From assembly GCA_002688155.1 (NCBI GenBank), contig NZCH01000025.1:1-13081 (forward strand): DNA of 13,081 nt, in the 5' to 3' direction. Origin of the DNA: Phycisphaerae bacterium (GTDB lineage: Bacteria > Planctomycetota > Phycisphaerae > Phycisphaerales > Phycisphaeraceae). This document shows, piece after piece, positions 1-9,032 of the stretch. The notes under the pieces are model-generated. The model was not told the DNA's origin and did not search any database. It worked only from the letters and a program-made list of their open reading frames with translations. The translations under genes and the position numbers were made by a program. How positions within the stretch are numbered: the stretch's first letter is position 1; every line of letters starts with the position of its first letter.

Positions 1-99
1 CGTCCCCGATTCCGGTGGTGGCGCGGAAGATTCTTCGCCACACGCGCACAGCGCGGTGAGTGCAAACAGCACAACGGTCAAACGTGCGATCATGGACAT
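1..99 (-). CDS. N-terminus of a probable lipoprotein (partial)
   Basis: Only the first 33 codons are present; the gene continues past the left edge. Translation from the ATG at 99 starts MSMIARLTVVLFALTALCAC. This is a short positively charged start, a hydrophobic core and a Leu-Cys-Ala-Cys stretch that can serve as a lipobox, followed by a Gly-Glu-Glu-Ser-Ser and Pro-rich linker. That layout is typical of an exported lipoprotein with a flexible tether. A second ATG at 93 is equally possible. A TATAAT hexamer lies just upstream (109-114 on this strand). The gene is co-oriented with the TonB receptor that ends about 200 bp upstream, so a shared role in the envelope is possible. The mature domain is not visible, so no function can be assigned. 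Confidence 0.6.
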   Translation of the reverse strand, partial: MSMIARLTVVLFALTALCACGEESSAPPPESGT

Positions 100-108
100 T
101 GTGGTGTG

Positions 109-114
109 ATTATA
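109..114 (-). promoter_or_regulatory. Candidate -10 box before the lipoprotein gene
   Basis: The minus strand reads TATAAT here, a perfect match to the sigma-70 -10 consensus, in a locally AT-rich stretch of an otherwise GC-rich window. It lies only 9 bases before the ATG at 99, so transcription would begin at or almost at the start codon. No good -35 hexamer is seen 16-18 bases upstream; a TTGATG at 145-140 is too far away. This is weak evidence based on one hexamer. Confidence 0.25.
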
Positions 115-304
115 TGTGGTGATTGACGTGTCGTGGCCTCATCAAATTCTTGAATCACAGAGAACGCAGAAACAAACCATCGGATTCCAATCAGATAAAT
201 AAATGCACGACAACCGCGGGCAGTTTCCATCGCATCGCGGGCACCGTCACAAACGCAAGGTTTCATCAGGCTTCTGTACACTCTGTGGCGAAAATCAAGC
301 GTAT

Positions 305-2431
305 TCAAAACACAACGCCGACCGTAAACCCAAACGTCCGCGGCGCACCTGATTCGCCTACGAAAGAATCGGGGCCAATCTGGAAAGCGACGGGGATGTA
401 GTCTTCATCAAGCGCGTTTCGGACCCAGCCCTCGATGTGCCAGTTCCTGGCGCGCAGACCGAGGCGGAGGTTGGTGAGAATGTAATTGCGCTGCACCTGG
501 GTGTTGCCCGGGTCGTAGAAGAACCGACCGACGCCGGTGAATTCAAGACGGGCAAGCAGGTCGATGCCGTCAAACATCGGCCGCTTGTACTGCGCACCCA
601 CGTTCCACGTGTGCTCGGGCGCGAACGTCAGTTTGTTGTTCGACACGTCGCCGGCGTATGAGTCGATGAACTTGTCGAACTCCGCGTCCGTGTACCCGAA
701 GCCGGCGAACAGGTCGACACCGTCGGCAACGCGCGCGGTTGCTTCGATCTCAGCGCCCATGCTTGTCGACTCGCCCGCATTGGCGATGTACCCGCCCGCG
801 ACCGGGTCGAAAAGTGAGAGCTGCATGTCATTCCACTCGATGTGGAATACCGCCGCGCTGATGACAACCGTCCCGTCGAACAGTCCCGCCTTGTGGCCAA
901 GCTCGTACGTCCAGCTCGTCTCCTGATCGTATACCAGATCCACGCCCACGGGTGTTTTCTGGTTGAAACCACCGGCCTTGAAACCCTTCGTGGCGCTGAC
1001 GTATGTCGTGTGCTCGTCCGACCAGTGGTACGCGGCCGCGAAGGACGGCACGACCTGAGTGAACGATTCGTCCAAATCGGATGACCCCGTTGGCGTGTCA
1101 CCGAAGGCGCTTTGGAACCGATTGTCAATGTCGGCGTCCTTGTCCTCGTGGTCGAAGCGCAGGCCGACAGTGATGTCGAGTTTGTCGTCGAGCGACAGCG
1201 TCGCCTGGCCGAACACGCCCACGCCCAGGTCCTGAAATGACCCGCGGCTGTCATCATTGCCCGCCAGCGGAAACGCACCCATCGCCACGCCGTCCGGACG
1301 CAACTCGTTGATCTGGATGCGGTCCGTGTCCGCGTAAAACAGCAGCAAGCCCGCCAGCCATTTAAGTGTTGCCCCCTCGCCAACCACCACGTCCGCACCG
1401 TCGGCTGACGACAGGCGCAGCTCCTGCGAGAAGTAGTCCTGTTCTTCGCTGACGCGCCGGCGAATGATGTCGGCCGGCGAGAAATCATAGTCCGAATAGT
1501 CGAACGTGTCCCAGAACGACAGCGCAGTGATCGACGTAACGTCGACCGAATCGCCGAACAGCTTGACGGTGAGCGTAGGCGCGAGGATGTCGCGATCGGT
1601 CTGGCCTTCAAAGTCATGGTTTACGTGGTGTGGCCGGCGGCGCAGGGCATTCAAATCACCCAGCGGAAACACGCCATCACGGGCACGTTCGTACATGACG
1701 CCAAGACTCACTTCGACGTTGTCACTGGGCAGCCAGAGCATCCGGCTGTGCGAGAAAAAACTCTCGCGGTCGTCGATATCATTGCCGGTCGCGTCGTTTC
1801 GCGTGTAGCCGTCGCGGGTGTTGTATTGGTGGCTCCGCCTGAAAAACAGCACGTCCGGGATCATCGGCCCGGCGATCGACAGCTGGTAGTCCTGCAGGCC
1901 GTTGAACCCCTGCGTGGTCTGCACCCGTACGTCCCACTGGTTGTCTGTCGGCGGCGGTCGGGTGATGATGTGAATCGCGCCGCCGAGCGTGTTGCGTCCG
2001 TAGAGCGTGCCCTGCGGACCACGCAGAAACTCGATGCGCTCCGCGTCGATCAGCGGAATGCTCGCGGTATTGGCGGTGTGCTGCGGTACCCCGTCGATGA
2101 AAGTCGCGACCGCCGGATCGCCCTGCCCGGACCCGATGCCGCGATAAAACGGAAAACTAAGCCGCCGAGCGGACGGCTCGACGATGTTCAGGTTCGGTAC
2201 CAGGGCAGACGCCTCCTTGATGGACATGATGCCTGCGTCTTGAATCGTGCCCGATGAAATGACCGTGAAACTGCGCGGCACGTCGCGCGGGTCCTGCTCC
2301 CACTTTTGCGCGACGACGATGATCGGGTCGAGCGTTAGATGGGACGGGTCGGGCTCGTCCCCGCCGGCGCGGACGGTGGTCGTGATGGCGAGGGTGAGCA
2401 AAAGTGCAATAAAGGTCAAGCGATGATTCAC
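305..2431 (-). CDS. TonB-dependent outer-membrane receptor
   Basis: This is an outer-membrane beta-barrel receptor of the TonB-dependent family, which imports siderophore-iron, vitamin or glycan ligands using energy from TonB-ExbBD. I chose the GTG at 2431 (708 aa) because it gives a clean signal peptide beginning MNHRLTFIALLLTLAITTT and ending near VRAGG. An upstream in-frame TTG at 2449 adds six residues with no benefit. Neither start has a clear ribosome binding site. A TonB-box-like stretch (DPIIVVAQ) lies near residue 35. The plug domain follows to about residue 160 and includes FIDGVP, ERIEFLRGPQGTLYGRNTLG and GGAIHIITR. The rest is the barrel, with a conserved TKGFKAGGFN segment and a terminal Phe expected for BAM recognition. 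The length is normal and the frame intact. The ligand cannot be read from sequence. The gene lies downstream of two secreted propeller genes, with a probable terminator between them. Confidence 0.93.
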   Translation of the reverse strand: MNHRLTFIALLLTLAITTTVRAGGDEPDPSHLTLDPIIVVAQKWEQDPRDVPRSFTVISSGTIQDAGIMSIKEASALVPNLNIVEPSARRLSFPFYRGIGSGQGDPAVATFIDGVPQHTANTASIPLIDAERIEFLRGPQGTLYGRNTLGGAIHIITRPPPTDNQWDVRVQTTQGFNGLQDYQLSIAGPMIPDVLFFRRSHQYNTRDGYTRNDATGNDIDDRESFFSHSRMLWLPSDNVEVSLGVMYERARDGVFPLGDLNALRRRPHHVNHDFEGQTDRDILAPTLTVKLFGDSVDVTSITALSFWDTFDYSDYDFSPADIIRRRVSEEQDYFSQELRLSSADGADVVVGEGATLKWLAGLLLFYADTDRIQINELRPDGVAMGAFPLAGNDDSRGSFQDLGVGVFGQATLSLDDKLDITVGLRFDHEDKDADIDNRFQSAFGDTPTGSSDLDESFTQVVPSFAAAYHWSDEHTTYVSATKGFKAGGFNQKTPVGVDLVYDQETSWTYELGHKAGLFDGTVVISAAVFHIEWNDMQLSLFDPVAGGYIANAGESTSMGAEIEATARVADGVDLFAGFGYTDAEFDKFIDSYAGDVSNNKLTFAPEHTWNVGAQYKRPMFDGIDLLARLEFTGVGRFFYDPGNTQVQRNYILTNLRLGLRARNWHIEGWVRNALDEDYIPVAFQIGPDSFVGESGAPRTFGFTVGVVF

Positions 2432-2492
2432 GGGAGGTTCCAATACCAAGGATGAAAAATTACCGATTTTCGATTGCGGATGCGAAGCGAAC

Positions 2493-2508
2493 CGGTCGCA
2501 GGCGACCG
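2493..2508. repeat. Perfect 7-bp inverted repeat upstream of the TonB receptor
   Basis: CGGTCGC (2493-2499) and GCGACCG (2502-2508) form a perfect inverted repeat with a 2-bp gap. It lies about 60 bp before the receptor start, where a promoter or operator would be expected. It has no T-run on its 3' side on the minus strand, so it is not a good terminator by itself. It could be a dimeric regulator site or simply a hairpin in the leader. There is no direct evidence for a binding protein. Confidence 0.3.
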
Positions 2509-2513
2509 AGCTG

Positions 2514-2549
2514 AAAAAACGGGTCCGTCATGAAATCTCCCGACACCCG
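2514..2549 (-). terminator. Probable intrinsic terminator of the propeller gene pair
   Basis: On the minus strand, 13 bases after the stop codon of the second propeller gene, CGGGT (2549-2545) can pair with ACCCG (2524-2520). An inner GTC/GAC pairing (2544-2542 with 2529-2527) extends it across a 2-base bulge. The stem is followed directly by six T residues (2519-2514). A stem plus T-tract right after a stop codon is what an intrinsic terminator looks like. A competing perfect 6-bp hairpin (2545-2550 with 2553-2558) shares the upstream arm. If it works, it separates the propeller pair from the TonB receptor transcript. Confidence 0.5.
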
Positions 2550-2561
2550 GGACCGGGTCAA

Positions 2562-3812
2562 TCACTTCGCGGACGCCTGGGCGCTTGATTTACGGATGCA
2601 GAACAGTTTTTTCCCAGCGCGTATGTACGCGCTGTTGCCGACGAACACCGGGGAAGCGCGAGTTCTGGGAAGCGAGTTGCGCGCTGCTTCGACGAACTCG
2701 CGGCCGGGTCTGATTACGACCGTCGTGCCTTCAAGGCCGGTCAGGTACACGTGATTGCCCGCGAAGGTCGGGCTCGAGTACACGCGATTTGAGCCGCCGA
2801 CCTCGGACAGTTTAACTTCCTGTGAGTATACGACCTCGCCCTTTTCTGCGTCGATCACGGTCAGCTTCTCCCCTCGGTGTGTCGCGTAGATCAGTCCGTC
2901 GTGGTACAGCGGCGAGCTGTAATACCGATCGCGTGGCAGACCGCAGCGCCACTTGGGCTCGATTGCGAGTGTCCTGTCGTCATTCGCGGCAAGTGTAAAC
3001 GCACGCGAGTCGCCGGTGATGAAGTAGGCGACGCCGTCGTGGACGATCGGCGTGTTGTACTCGAGTTTCGCGAGCCGGCGTGCGTAGATGTGCCCGTCGG
3101 AAGCACGCAGGAAGTCGCCGGTGGGCGTGATGATCACGGCCAGATCGCCGACGCGTGTGGCAATGGGCGTTCCGAAGCTGTGTGCACCACCCATTTCATA
3201 GCGCCAGACCTCGTCGCCGGTCGCGGCGTCCATGCCGATTACGTCAACGATCTGCACGACCAGTTTCCCGTCCACGAGCGCGGGCGACGAACTGTGTCCC
3301 CAGCCGTTCGCGGGCAGTTGTAGGAACTTGATCCACTGACGCTTACCGGCCATGTCATAGCATGCGACGACACCGTTGCCGAACAGTGCCCAGACGTGCT
3401 CGCCGTCGCTGACGGGCGTGGCGGAACTGTAGCCGTTGTTCCCGTGTGTGCCGGCCCGGGCCGGCCGATCGCCCTTGGGGATCGCGTCAGCGAGCGTGTT
3501 TTCCGCCCGCCACAGTTCATTGCCGTCGGCCGCGCTCACGCACACGAGCGTGAACTGCTCGGCGCATGTGATTACTCGGTCGCCAATGACGACCGGCGTC
3601 GCGTTGCTCCAGGCATCAAGTGGAGTCGCCCACGCGACGTTGTCCTTCGTGGACCACGTCGTCGGTGGTGCCGCATCGGGGTACCGGCCGGTGTGGTCCG
3701 TGCGCCAGCCGACGACGGGCCCGGGGTTGTGATGGTCGGCGAACGTGGCGGTGCAAATAATCAGCAGAACGACGACGGCGCTCAGAATCATGCGTGTTGG
3801 GGGGCGTGTCAT
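2562..3812 (-). CDS. Secreted PQQ-like beta-propeller protein
   Basis: This 416-aa exported protein has PQQ-like (quinoprotein/BamB-type) beta-propeller repeats. Residues 1-25 are a signal peptide: a basic start, a hydrophobic core at about 9-23 and a likely cut after TATFA. Blade motifs recur at residues 91-101 (CVSAADGNELW), 151-160 (CYDMAGKRQW), 193-203 (GMDAATGDEVW) and 320-330 (a DAEKGEVVYS variant), alternating with strands such as SSPALVDGKLVV and SSPLYHDGLIY. These repeats mark structure; I see nothing that proves PQQ binding or dehydrogenase activity. Families like this are abundant in planctomycetes and mostly uncharacterised. The ATG at 3812 is used; an ATG at 3791 would also leave a signal peptide. 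It follows the upstream propeller gene by 35 bp and is probably co-transcribed with it. It is a divergent paralogue, not a recent duplicate, because the two proteins share only motif-level similarity. Confidence 0.88.
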   Translation of the reverse strand: MTRPPTRMILSAVVVLLIICTATFADHHNPGPVVGWRTDHTGRYPDAAPPTTWSTKDNVAWATPLDAWSNATPVVIGDRVITCAEQFTLVCVSAADGNELWRAENTLADAIPKGDRPARAGTHGNNGYSSATPVSDGEHVWALFGNGVVACYDMAGKRQWIKFLQLPANGWGHSSSPALVDGKLVVQIVDVIGMDAATGDEVWRYEMGGAHSFGTPIATRVGDLAVIITPTGDFLRASDGHIYARRLAKLEYNTPIVHDGVAYFITGDSRAFTLAANDDRTLAIEPKWRCGLPRDRYYSSPLYHDGLIYATHRGEKLTVIDAEKGEVVYSQEVKLSEVGGSNRVYSSPTFAGNHVYLTGLEGTTVVIRPGREFVEAARNSLPRTRASPVFVGNSAYIRAGKKLFCIRKSSAQASAK

Positions 3813-3847
3813 TGTTGGATTCGGGTATGTGGGTATTTATATCCCCC

Positions 3848-5053
3848 TCACTTGCCGCTGACATCAAAGCACGCGACATCGCCCTTGTCGCTTCGGCAGA
3901 AGATTCTGCCGTTCGACAGGACGGGCATGGTCCACGTGTTTTGCGAGTCGACGGCGTTCGTGCGCGACAGCTCGGTGTATTGTTCAGACGACGCCTGTGC
4001 GATGACCAGCTCACCTTTTGTGGTCATGATGATCAGTTTTTCGTCGGCAAGCATGAGCGAGCCCTTGCCCATGCCGCGCTGGGTCCAGAGCGGCTCACCG
4101 GTCGCCAAGTCCATGCATTTTAGTTGTCCCTCGTCGAAGCCGTAGAGTTTGCCGTCACGCAGAACGCAGGTCGCCATGTGATTGCGCATGGCTTTGTTCT
4201 GCCAGACGCGTTTGGCACCGCTTGGCGTCAGTTCGACCAGCGCGGCGCCGGTGTTGTATCCCGACGAGATGAATATCTTCGTTCCTGAGACGATCGGCGT
4301 GGCAACGTTGATATCGTAATACGTCGTCCAGGGATATTGCGCGACGAGTTTCTGGTTGGCCACGTTGATGACGATCAGCCCCTTGGCGGGAAACGTCGCC
4401 AACAGCAGGCGGTTTCTGAATTTGAACGGCACGGGCGTTGAGTAACCCGCGCCGTGGTTGGCGGTTTTCCAAATCAGCGCCCCGGTGGTCCTGTTGATCG
4501 CTGCGACAACGCCGACGTCGATGAACACGACGTTCCCGTGCACGACTGGCGAGCCGGAAAAACCAAAGCTACCGGGGGTTGCGCCCAATGTCTTGCGCAG
4601 GTCGCGTTGCCAAAGGCTTTTGCCATTGCGCGCATTCCAGCAATGCAGCAGGCCGTGGCGGCTGATCGTGTACACCTTGCCGTTACTGACTGCGGGCGTC
4701 GCAGCCGGGCCCCCGTAATCCGCGTTACCAAATTCGCTGGGGTAACTCGTTTCCCACACGGTTTCGCCCGATGCGACGTTCAGGCAAACGACGTAATCCC
4801 TGCTGTCGCGGTAGCCCAGGGTGTATGCACGGTCGCCAACGACGGAGACGGCTGGGTGACCGGGCCCGACTTGCGCGCGCCACAACTCGCGCGGGTTGGC
4901 GGCGTCCCAGCCCGCCTCGTGCGAGATGCCGTCGACGTTTGGGCCGCGCCACTGGGGCCAGTCGTGACTCAGGGGGCTCGTCTGCGCCGGCGTTTGGCAA
5001 GTTGCTGCGAGCAGGGCAATCAGATACGTCAATATTGCCAGGTGTTGTTGCAT
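3848..5053 (-). CDS. Secreted PQQ-like beta-propeller protein with WPQWRGP signature
   Basis: This is a 401-aa exported beta-propeller protein. I chose the ATG at 5053 because the protein then begins MQQHLAILTYLIALLAATC, a normal signal peptide. The frame is open upstream to 5158, but that stretch encodes an Arg-rich segment unlike an export signal. Residues 31-44 carry DWPQWRGPNVDGIS, the N-terminal signature of many planctomycete PQQ-like proteins. Blade motifs ending in Trp occur at 90-100 (CLNVASGETVW), 138-148 (CWNARNGKSLW), 185-195 (AINRTTGALIW) and 313-323 (CMDLATGEPLW). A lipobox reading around Cys19 is possible but poor. The role is likely periplasmic or at the cell surface, as a binding scaffold or enzyme of unknown substrate. 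It is the first gene of the leftward run and diverges from the deacetylase gene across 162 bp. No Shine-Dalgarno sequence is visible. Confidence 0.88.
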   Translation of the reverse strand: MQQHLAILTYLIALLAATCQTPAQTSPLSHDWPQWRGPNVDGISHEAGWDAANPRELWRAQVGPGHPAVSVVGDRAYTLGYRDSRDYVVCLNVASGETVWETSYPSEFGNADYGGPAATPAVSNGKVYTISRHGLLHCWNARNGKSLWQRDLRKTLGATPGSFGFSGSPVVHGNVVFIDVGVVAAINRTTGALIWKTANHGAGYSTPVPFKFRNRLLLATFPAKGLIVINVANQKLVAQYPWTTYYDINVATPIVSGTKIFISSGYNTGAALVELTPSGAKRVWQNKAMRNHMATCVLRDGKLYGFDEGQLKCMDLATGEPLWTQRGMGKGSLMLADEKLIIMTTKGELVIAQASSEQYTELSRTNAVDSQNTWTMPVLSNGRIFCRSDKGDVACFDVSGK

Positions 5054-5215
5054 GGCCCGTTTGTTTCGAGTTCGACGTGCGTGCGGACGGTTGATTCCTC
5101 TAACGCGTCGGACATTGTAACGTGCACATGACACAATGACGGTCGACCGCCGGCCCAATTAAGATGTGGCTAAAATGGCAGTCGTAGCTTGAGGCGTTTT
5201 TCACGGAATTCACAC

Positions 5216-5899
5216 ATGGCCAACATACTCGTCGCAGGCCCGCATCCGGATGACCAGGAACTGGGCATGGGCGGTACGATCGCCCGGCTGGTCTCACAAG
5301 GGCACAACGTCCTGCTGCTGGACATGACCAACGGTGAGCCGACGCCGCACGGGTCGCCACAAATCCGTGAAAAGGAGTGGACGACTGCGGCGCACATCCT
5401 CGGCGTGCAGCGCCGGATGCTGGGCCTTCCAAACCGGGAAGTGCAGCACACGCTCGAGGCCAGGTACGCCGTGGCCGGCGTCATCCGTGAGCATCAGGCG
5501 TCGGTCGTCTTTCTGCCGTTCTCCGAGGACGCGCACCCGGACCACCGCGCGACCACACGCATCGTCGAGGATGCGCGCTTTGACGCCAAGCTGACCAAGA
5601 TCGCCTTGCCGGGCAAACCGATCTACCCCAAGTGGCTGATTTACTACTACTGCACCCATCTGCGGCATGTTGCCAACCCGGCGATATGCATTGACATCTC
5701 CGAGCAGATCGACACGAAGATCGAATCGATCCTCGCGTACGAGTCGCAGTTCGTCGTCCCCGAAAAGAACCGCCACGTCATTGACTGGCTCAAACAAATG
5801 AACGGCTACATGGGCAGCCGGATCGGCTGCGCGTTCGCGGAGCCGTTCTTTATGAAGGAGCCGGTCGGGTTGACGGATTTGGATTCGCTGGTGATGTGA
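5216..5899 (+). CDS. PIG-L/LmbE zinc deacetylase, BshB1-like
   Basis: This 227-aa enzyme belongs to the family that removes N-acetyl groups from GlcNAc-containing substrates. The ATG at 5216 is chosen because GGAA at 5205-5208 sits 7 bases before it and the family motif begins right after; an ATG at 5189 only adds nine odd residues. The first motif, PHPDDQELG (residues 9-17), supplies zinc ligands His10 and Asp13 and the general base Asp12. The second motif, HPDH (107-110), supplies His107 and zinc ligand His110; these roles are assigned by analogy with MshB. The NGEPTPHGSP segment, the GLPNRE segment, the triple-Tyr stretch (IYYYCTHL), the DISEQID...Y.SQF stretch and a C-terminal KEPVGL most resemble BshB1, which deacetylates GlcNAc-malate in bacillithiol synthesis. 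No other bacillithiol gene lies in the window, so the substrate is inferred. It is a single gene that converges with the GNAT gene, leaving 27 bp. Confidence 0.9.
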   Translation: MANILVAGPHPDDQELGMGGTIARLVSQGHNVLLLDMTNGEPTPHGSPQIREKEWTTAAHILGVQRRMLGLPNREVQHTLEARYAVAGVIREHQASVVFLPFSEDAHPDHRATTRIVEDARFDAKLTKIALPGKPIYPKWLIYYYCTHLRHVANPAICIDISEQIDTKIESILAYESQFVVPEKNRHVIDWLKQMNGYMGSRIGCAFAEPFFMKEPVGLTDLDSLVM

Positions 5900-5926
5900 G
5901 AGTGCACACGCACGACGGTCCGATGC

Positions 5927-6439
5927 TCAGTATTTGCACTTTGCAAGGACGCGGTCCCAAATCACCCGGTCGTTTTCGCCGTTGATCTGTGGCTTGAACC
6001 CGAACAGCAGGTAAAGATTAATCGCCGGGGCTTTCACGTCCCACGTGGTCAGGTACGCATTGTTGTGGCCGAATTCGATGAGCTTGTCGCAGATGAATGA
6101 CATGAACGGTTTGGCGAGCCCGTGGCCCTGTTCGTCGGGCACGATGGCGACCCAGTGGATGCGGCCCCAGTGTCGGCCCTGCGTGTCGTCACCGTACCAC
6201 GCGCTTGCTGTGCCAATTTCGGCGCCAGCGGTGTTCAGCAGGAAGAACTGGCGTATTGCGCGGACGTCGTCCGTGTCGTCGAACTGCTCTTCATAAATGT
6301 CCTTGTCGACGGGCCGATCGCACTCCGCCAGTTCATGAATGTACAGCCATGCCTCACGGTCGCCGGGCTGGTATCCGCGGATCGTATAACCGCCGGGCAT
6401 GGTGTATCGGGGCAGGCCATTGAGGTCGTCGCGGAACAT
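5927..6439 (-). CDS. GNAT-family N-acetyltransferase
   Basis: This 170-aa protein transfers an acyl group from acetyl-CoA to an unknown amine. Acetyl-CoA-binding motif A is seen at residues 96-111: the beta-4 strand HWVAIVP is followed by DEQGHGLAKPF, which matches the Q/R-G-x-G-x-A loop. Motif B is at about 128-148, where an Ala-Ile-x-Leu-Tyr and FGFKP end is typical of the family. I chose the ATG at 6439 because the protein then starts MFRDDLNGLPRYTMP, a plausible short first strand. In-frame GTG codons at 6445 and 6505 would extend it by 2 or 22 residues. None of these starts has a clear ribosome binding site. It is transcribed divergently from fusA and convergently with the deacetylase gene, so it is probably a single-gene unit. 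The substrate is unknown. Confidence 0.85.
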   Translation of the reverse strand: MFRDDLNGLPRYTMPGGYTIRGYQPGDREAWLYIHELAECDRPVDKDIYEEQFDDTDDVRAIRQFFLLNTAGAEIGTASAWYGDDTQGRHWGRIHWVAIVPDEQGHGLAKPFMSFICDKLIEFGHNNAYLTTWDVKAPAINLYLLFGFKPQINGENDRVIWDRVLAKCKY

Positions 6440-6750
6440 GATCACGCGTTGGGGCACGGCTGGAGTATAGCGGTGCCCATGGGTTGACGGGTTCAACTTG
6501 ACCACAGCCGGTTGCCCGCTATCCTGTTACACCCGCTGCGGTGAATTGGTGGGCGGGGCAGCGTTAGTTAATTGTGGCTCAGTTTTTATGTAACCGCCTT
6601 GGCGGGTCGATAAACATCCGGCAGGATACGTACTACGAAACAGGATATTAGATCGTTGATGCGTGACGCCGCACCAATTGACGAAAGGGGGGCCGTGAGA
6701 TTCGGTCCCCGGACGGGCTGATCGGCCCGAACCCGGCCACCCAGGCCGGC

Positions 6751-6778
6751 CGGCCGACGCGCCCTTCTTCGTCGGCTG
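6751..6778 (+). promoter_or_regulatory. Stem-loop in the fusA leader
   Basis: GCCGACG (6753-6759) pairs perfectly with CGTCGGC (6770-6776) around a 10-base loop. A further G-U and C-G pair extends the stem to 6751 and 6778. It ends about 60 bases before the fusA start codon and has no T-run, so it is not an obvious terminator. As a leader structure it could influence fusA translation or mRNA stability. That role is inferred from position alone, and such stems also arise by chance in GC-rich DNA. Confidence 0.35.
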
Positions 6779-6823
6779 AGCCTTCGCGTTCCAGCACAAC
6801 CTAACGTTCACCACTGACCAGAC

Positions 6824-6830
6824 AGGCAGG
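6824..6830 (+). promoter_or_regulatory. Ribosome binding site of fusA
   Basis: AGGCAGG ends 7 bases before the ATG at 6838. This partial anti-16S match at correct spacing supports that start over the out-of-frame ATG at 6833. It is one of only three recognisable Shine-Dalgarno-like sites in the window. Confidence 0.5.
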
Positions 6831-6837
6831 TCATGTT

Positions 6838-8949
<2,112 letters not shown>

Positions 8950-9032
8950 GAATGTTGATTCGGCGTGTGCGTTTGTGACGTAACGGATGCCCCTGCGGTG
9001 GCACCGCTACGCGCGAACAGGAATTGCCAGTT
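8950..9032. other. 83-bp convergent spacer with a weak hairpin
   Basis: fusA and the sulfatase-like gene end facing each other here, so one bidirectional terminator would suffice for both. The only small stem I see is GCGGT/ACCGC (8995-8999 with 9003-9007) with a 3-base loop and no T-run. It is a poor match to an intrinsic terminator. Confidence 0.25.

Larger units (their letters stand above)
6440..6837. other. 398-bp divergent spacer upstream of fusA
   Basis: This stretch separates the GNAT gene from fusA and must hold both promoters. I could not fix a convincing -35/-10 pair for either gene. It has an AT-richer part (about 6565-6660) and a GC-rich part (about 6690-6780) full of inverted repeats. 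These include CGCTGC/GCAGCG (6534-6539 with 6558-6563), TTCGG/CCGAA (6701-6705 with 6727-6731), a competing CGGGC/GCCCG (6714-6718 with 6725-6729), and the stem at 6751-6778. The 7-mer CAGGATA occurs at 6622-6628 and 6641-6647, and on the minus strand at 6526-6520. The 95-codon open frame on the minus strand (6814-6527) looks non-coding: its composition is Pro/Gly/Arg/Ser-biased and it has no domain-like pattern. Confidence 0.5.

Noticed and set aside
628..1617. 329-codon minus-strand frame inside the TonB receptor gene
   Set aside because: It is a +1/-1 shadow of the receptor with Arg/Ser/Thr-rich low-complexity translation and no start signal. The receptor frame carries all family motifs.
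2562..5053. The two propeller proteins as PQQ-dependent dehydrogenases
   Set aside because: Both have only the structural blade motifs. I cannot see the metal and PQQ-binding residues or the roughly 550-600 aa length of true quinoprotein alcohol dehydrogenases.
5054..5215. Divergent promoter pair between the propeller and deacetylase genes
   Set aside because: TAAAAT at 5171-5176 resembles a -10 box, but no -35 match lies 16-18 bases upstream on the plus strand, and nothing better is seen on the minus strand. Promoters must exist here but I cannot place them.
6527..6814. 95-codon minus-strand frame in the fusA spacer
   Set aside because: Its translation is rich in Pro, Gly, Arg, Ser and Thr with no hydrophobic core or recognisable motif. 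It overlaps the expected fusA promoter and leader and has no ribosome binding site.
8995..9007. Hairpin between fusA and the sulfatase-like gene as an intrinsic terminator
   Set aside because: The stem is only 5 bp with a 3-base loop and has no T-run on either strand, so I list it only as a weak structure in the spacer.
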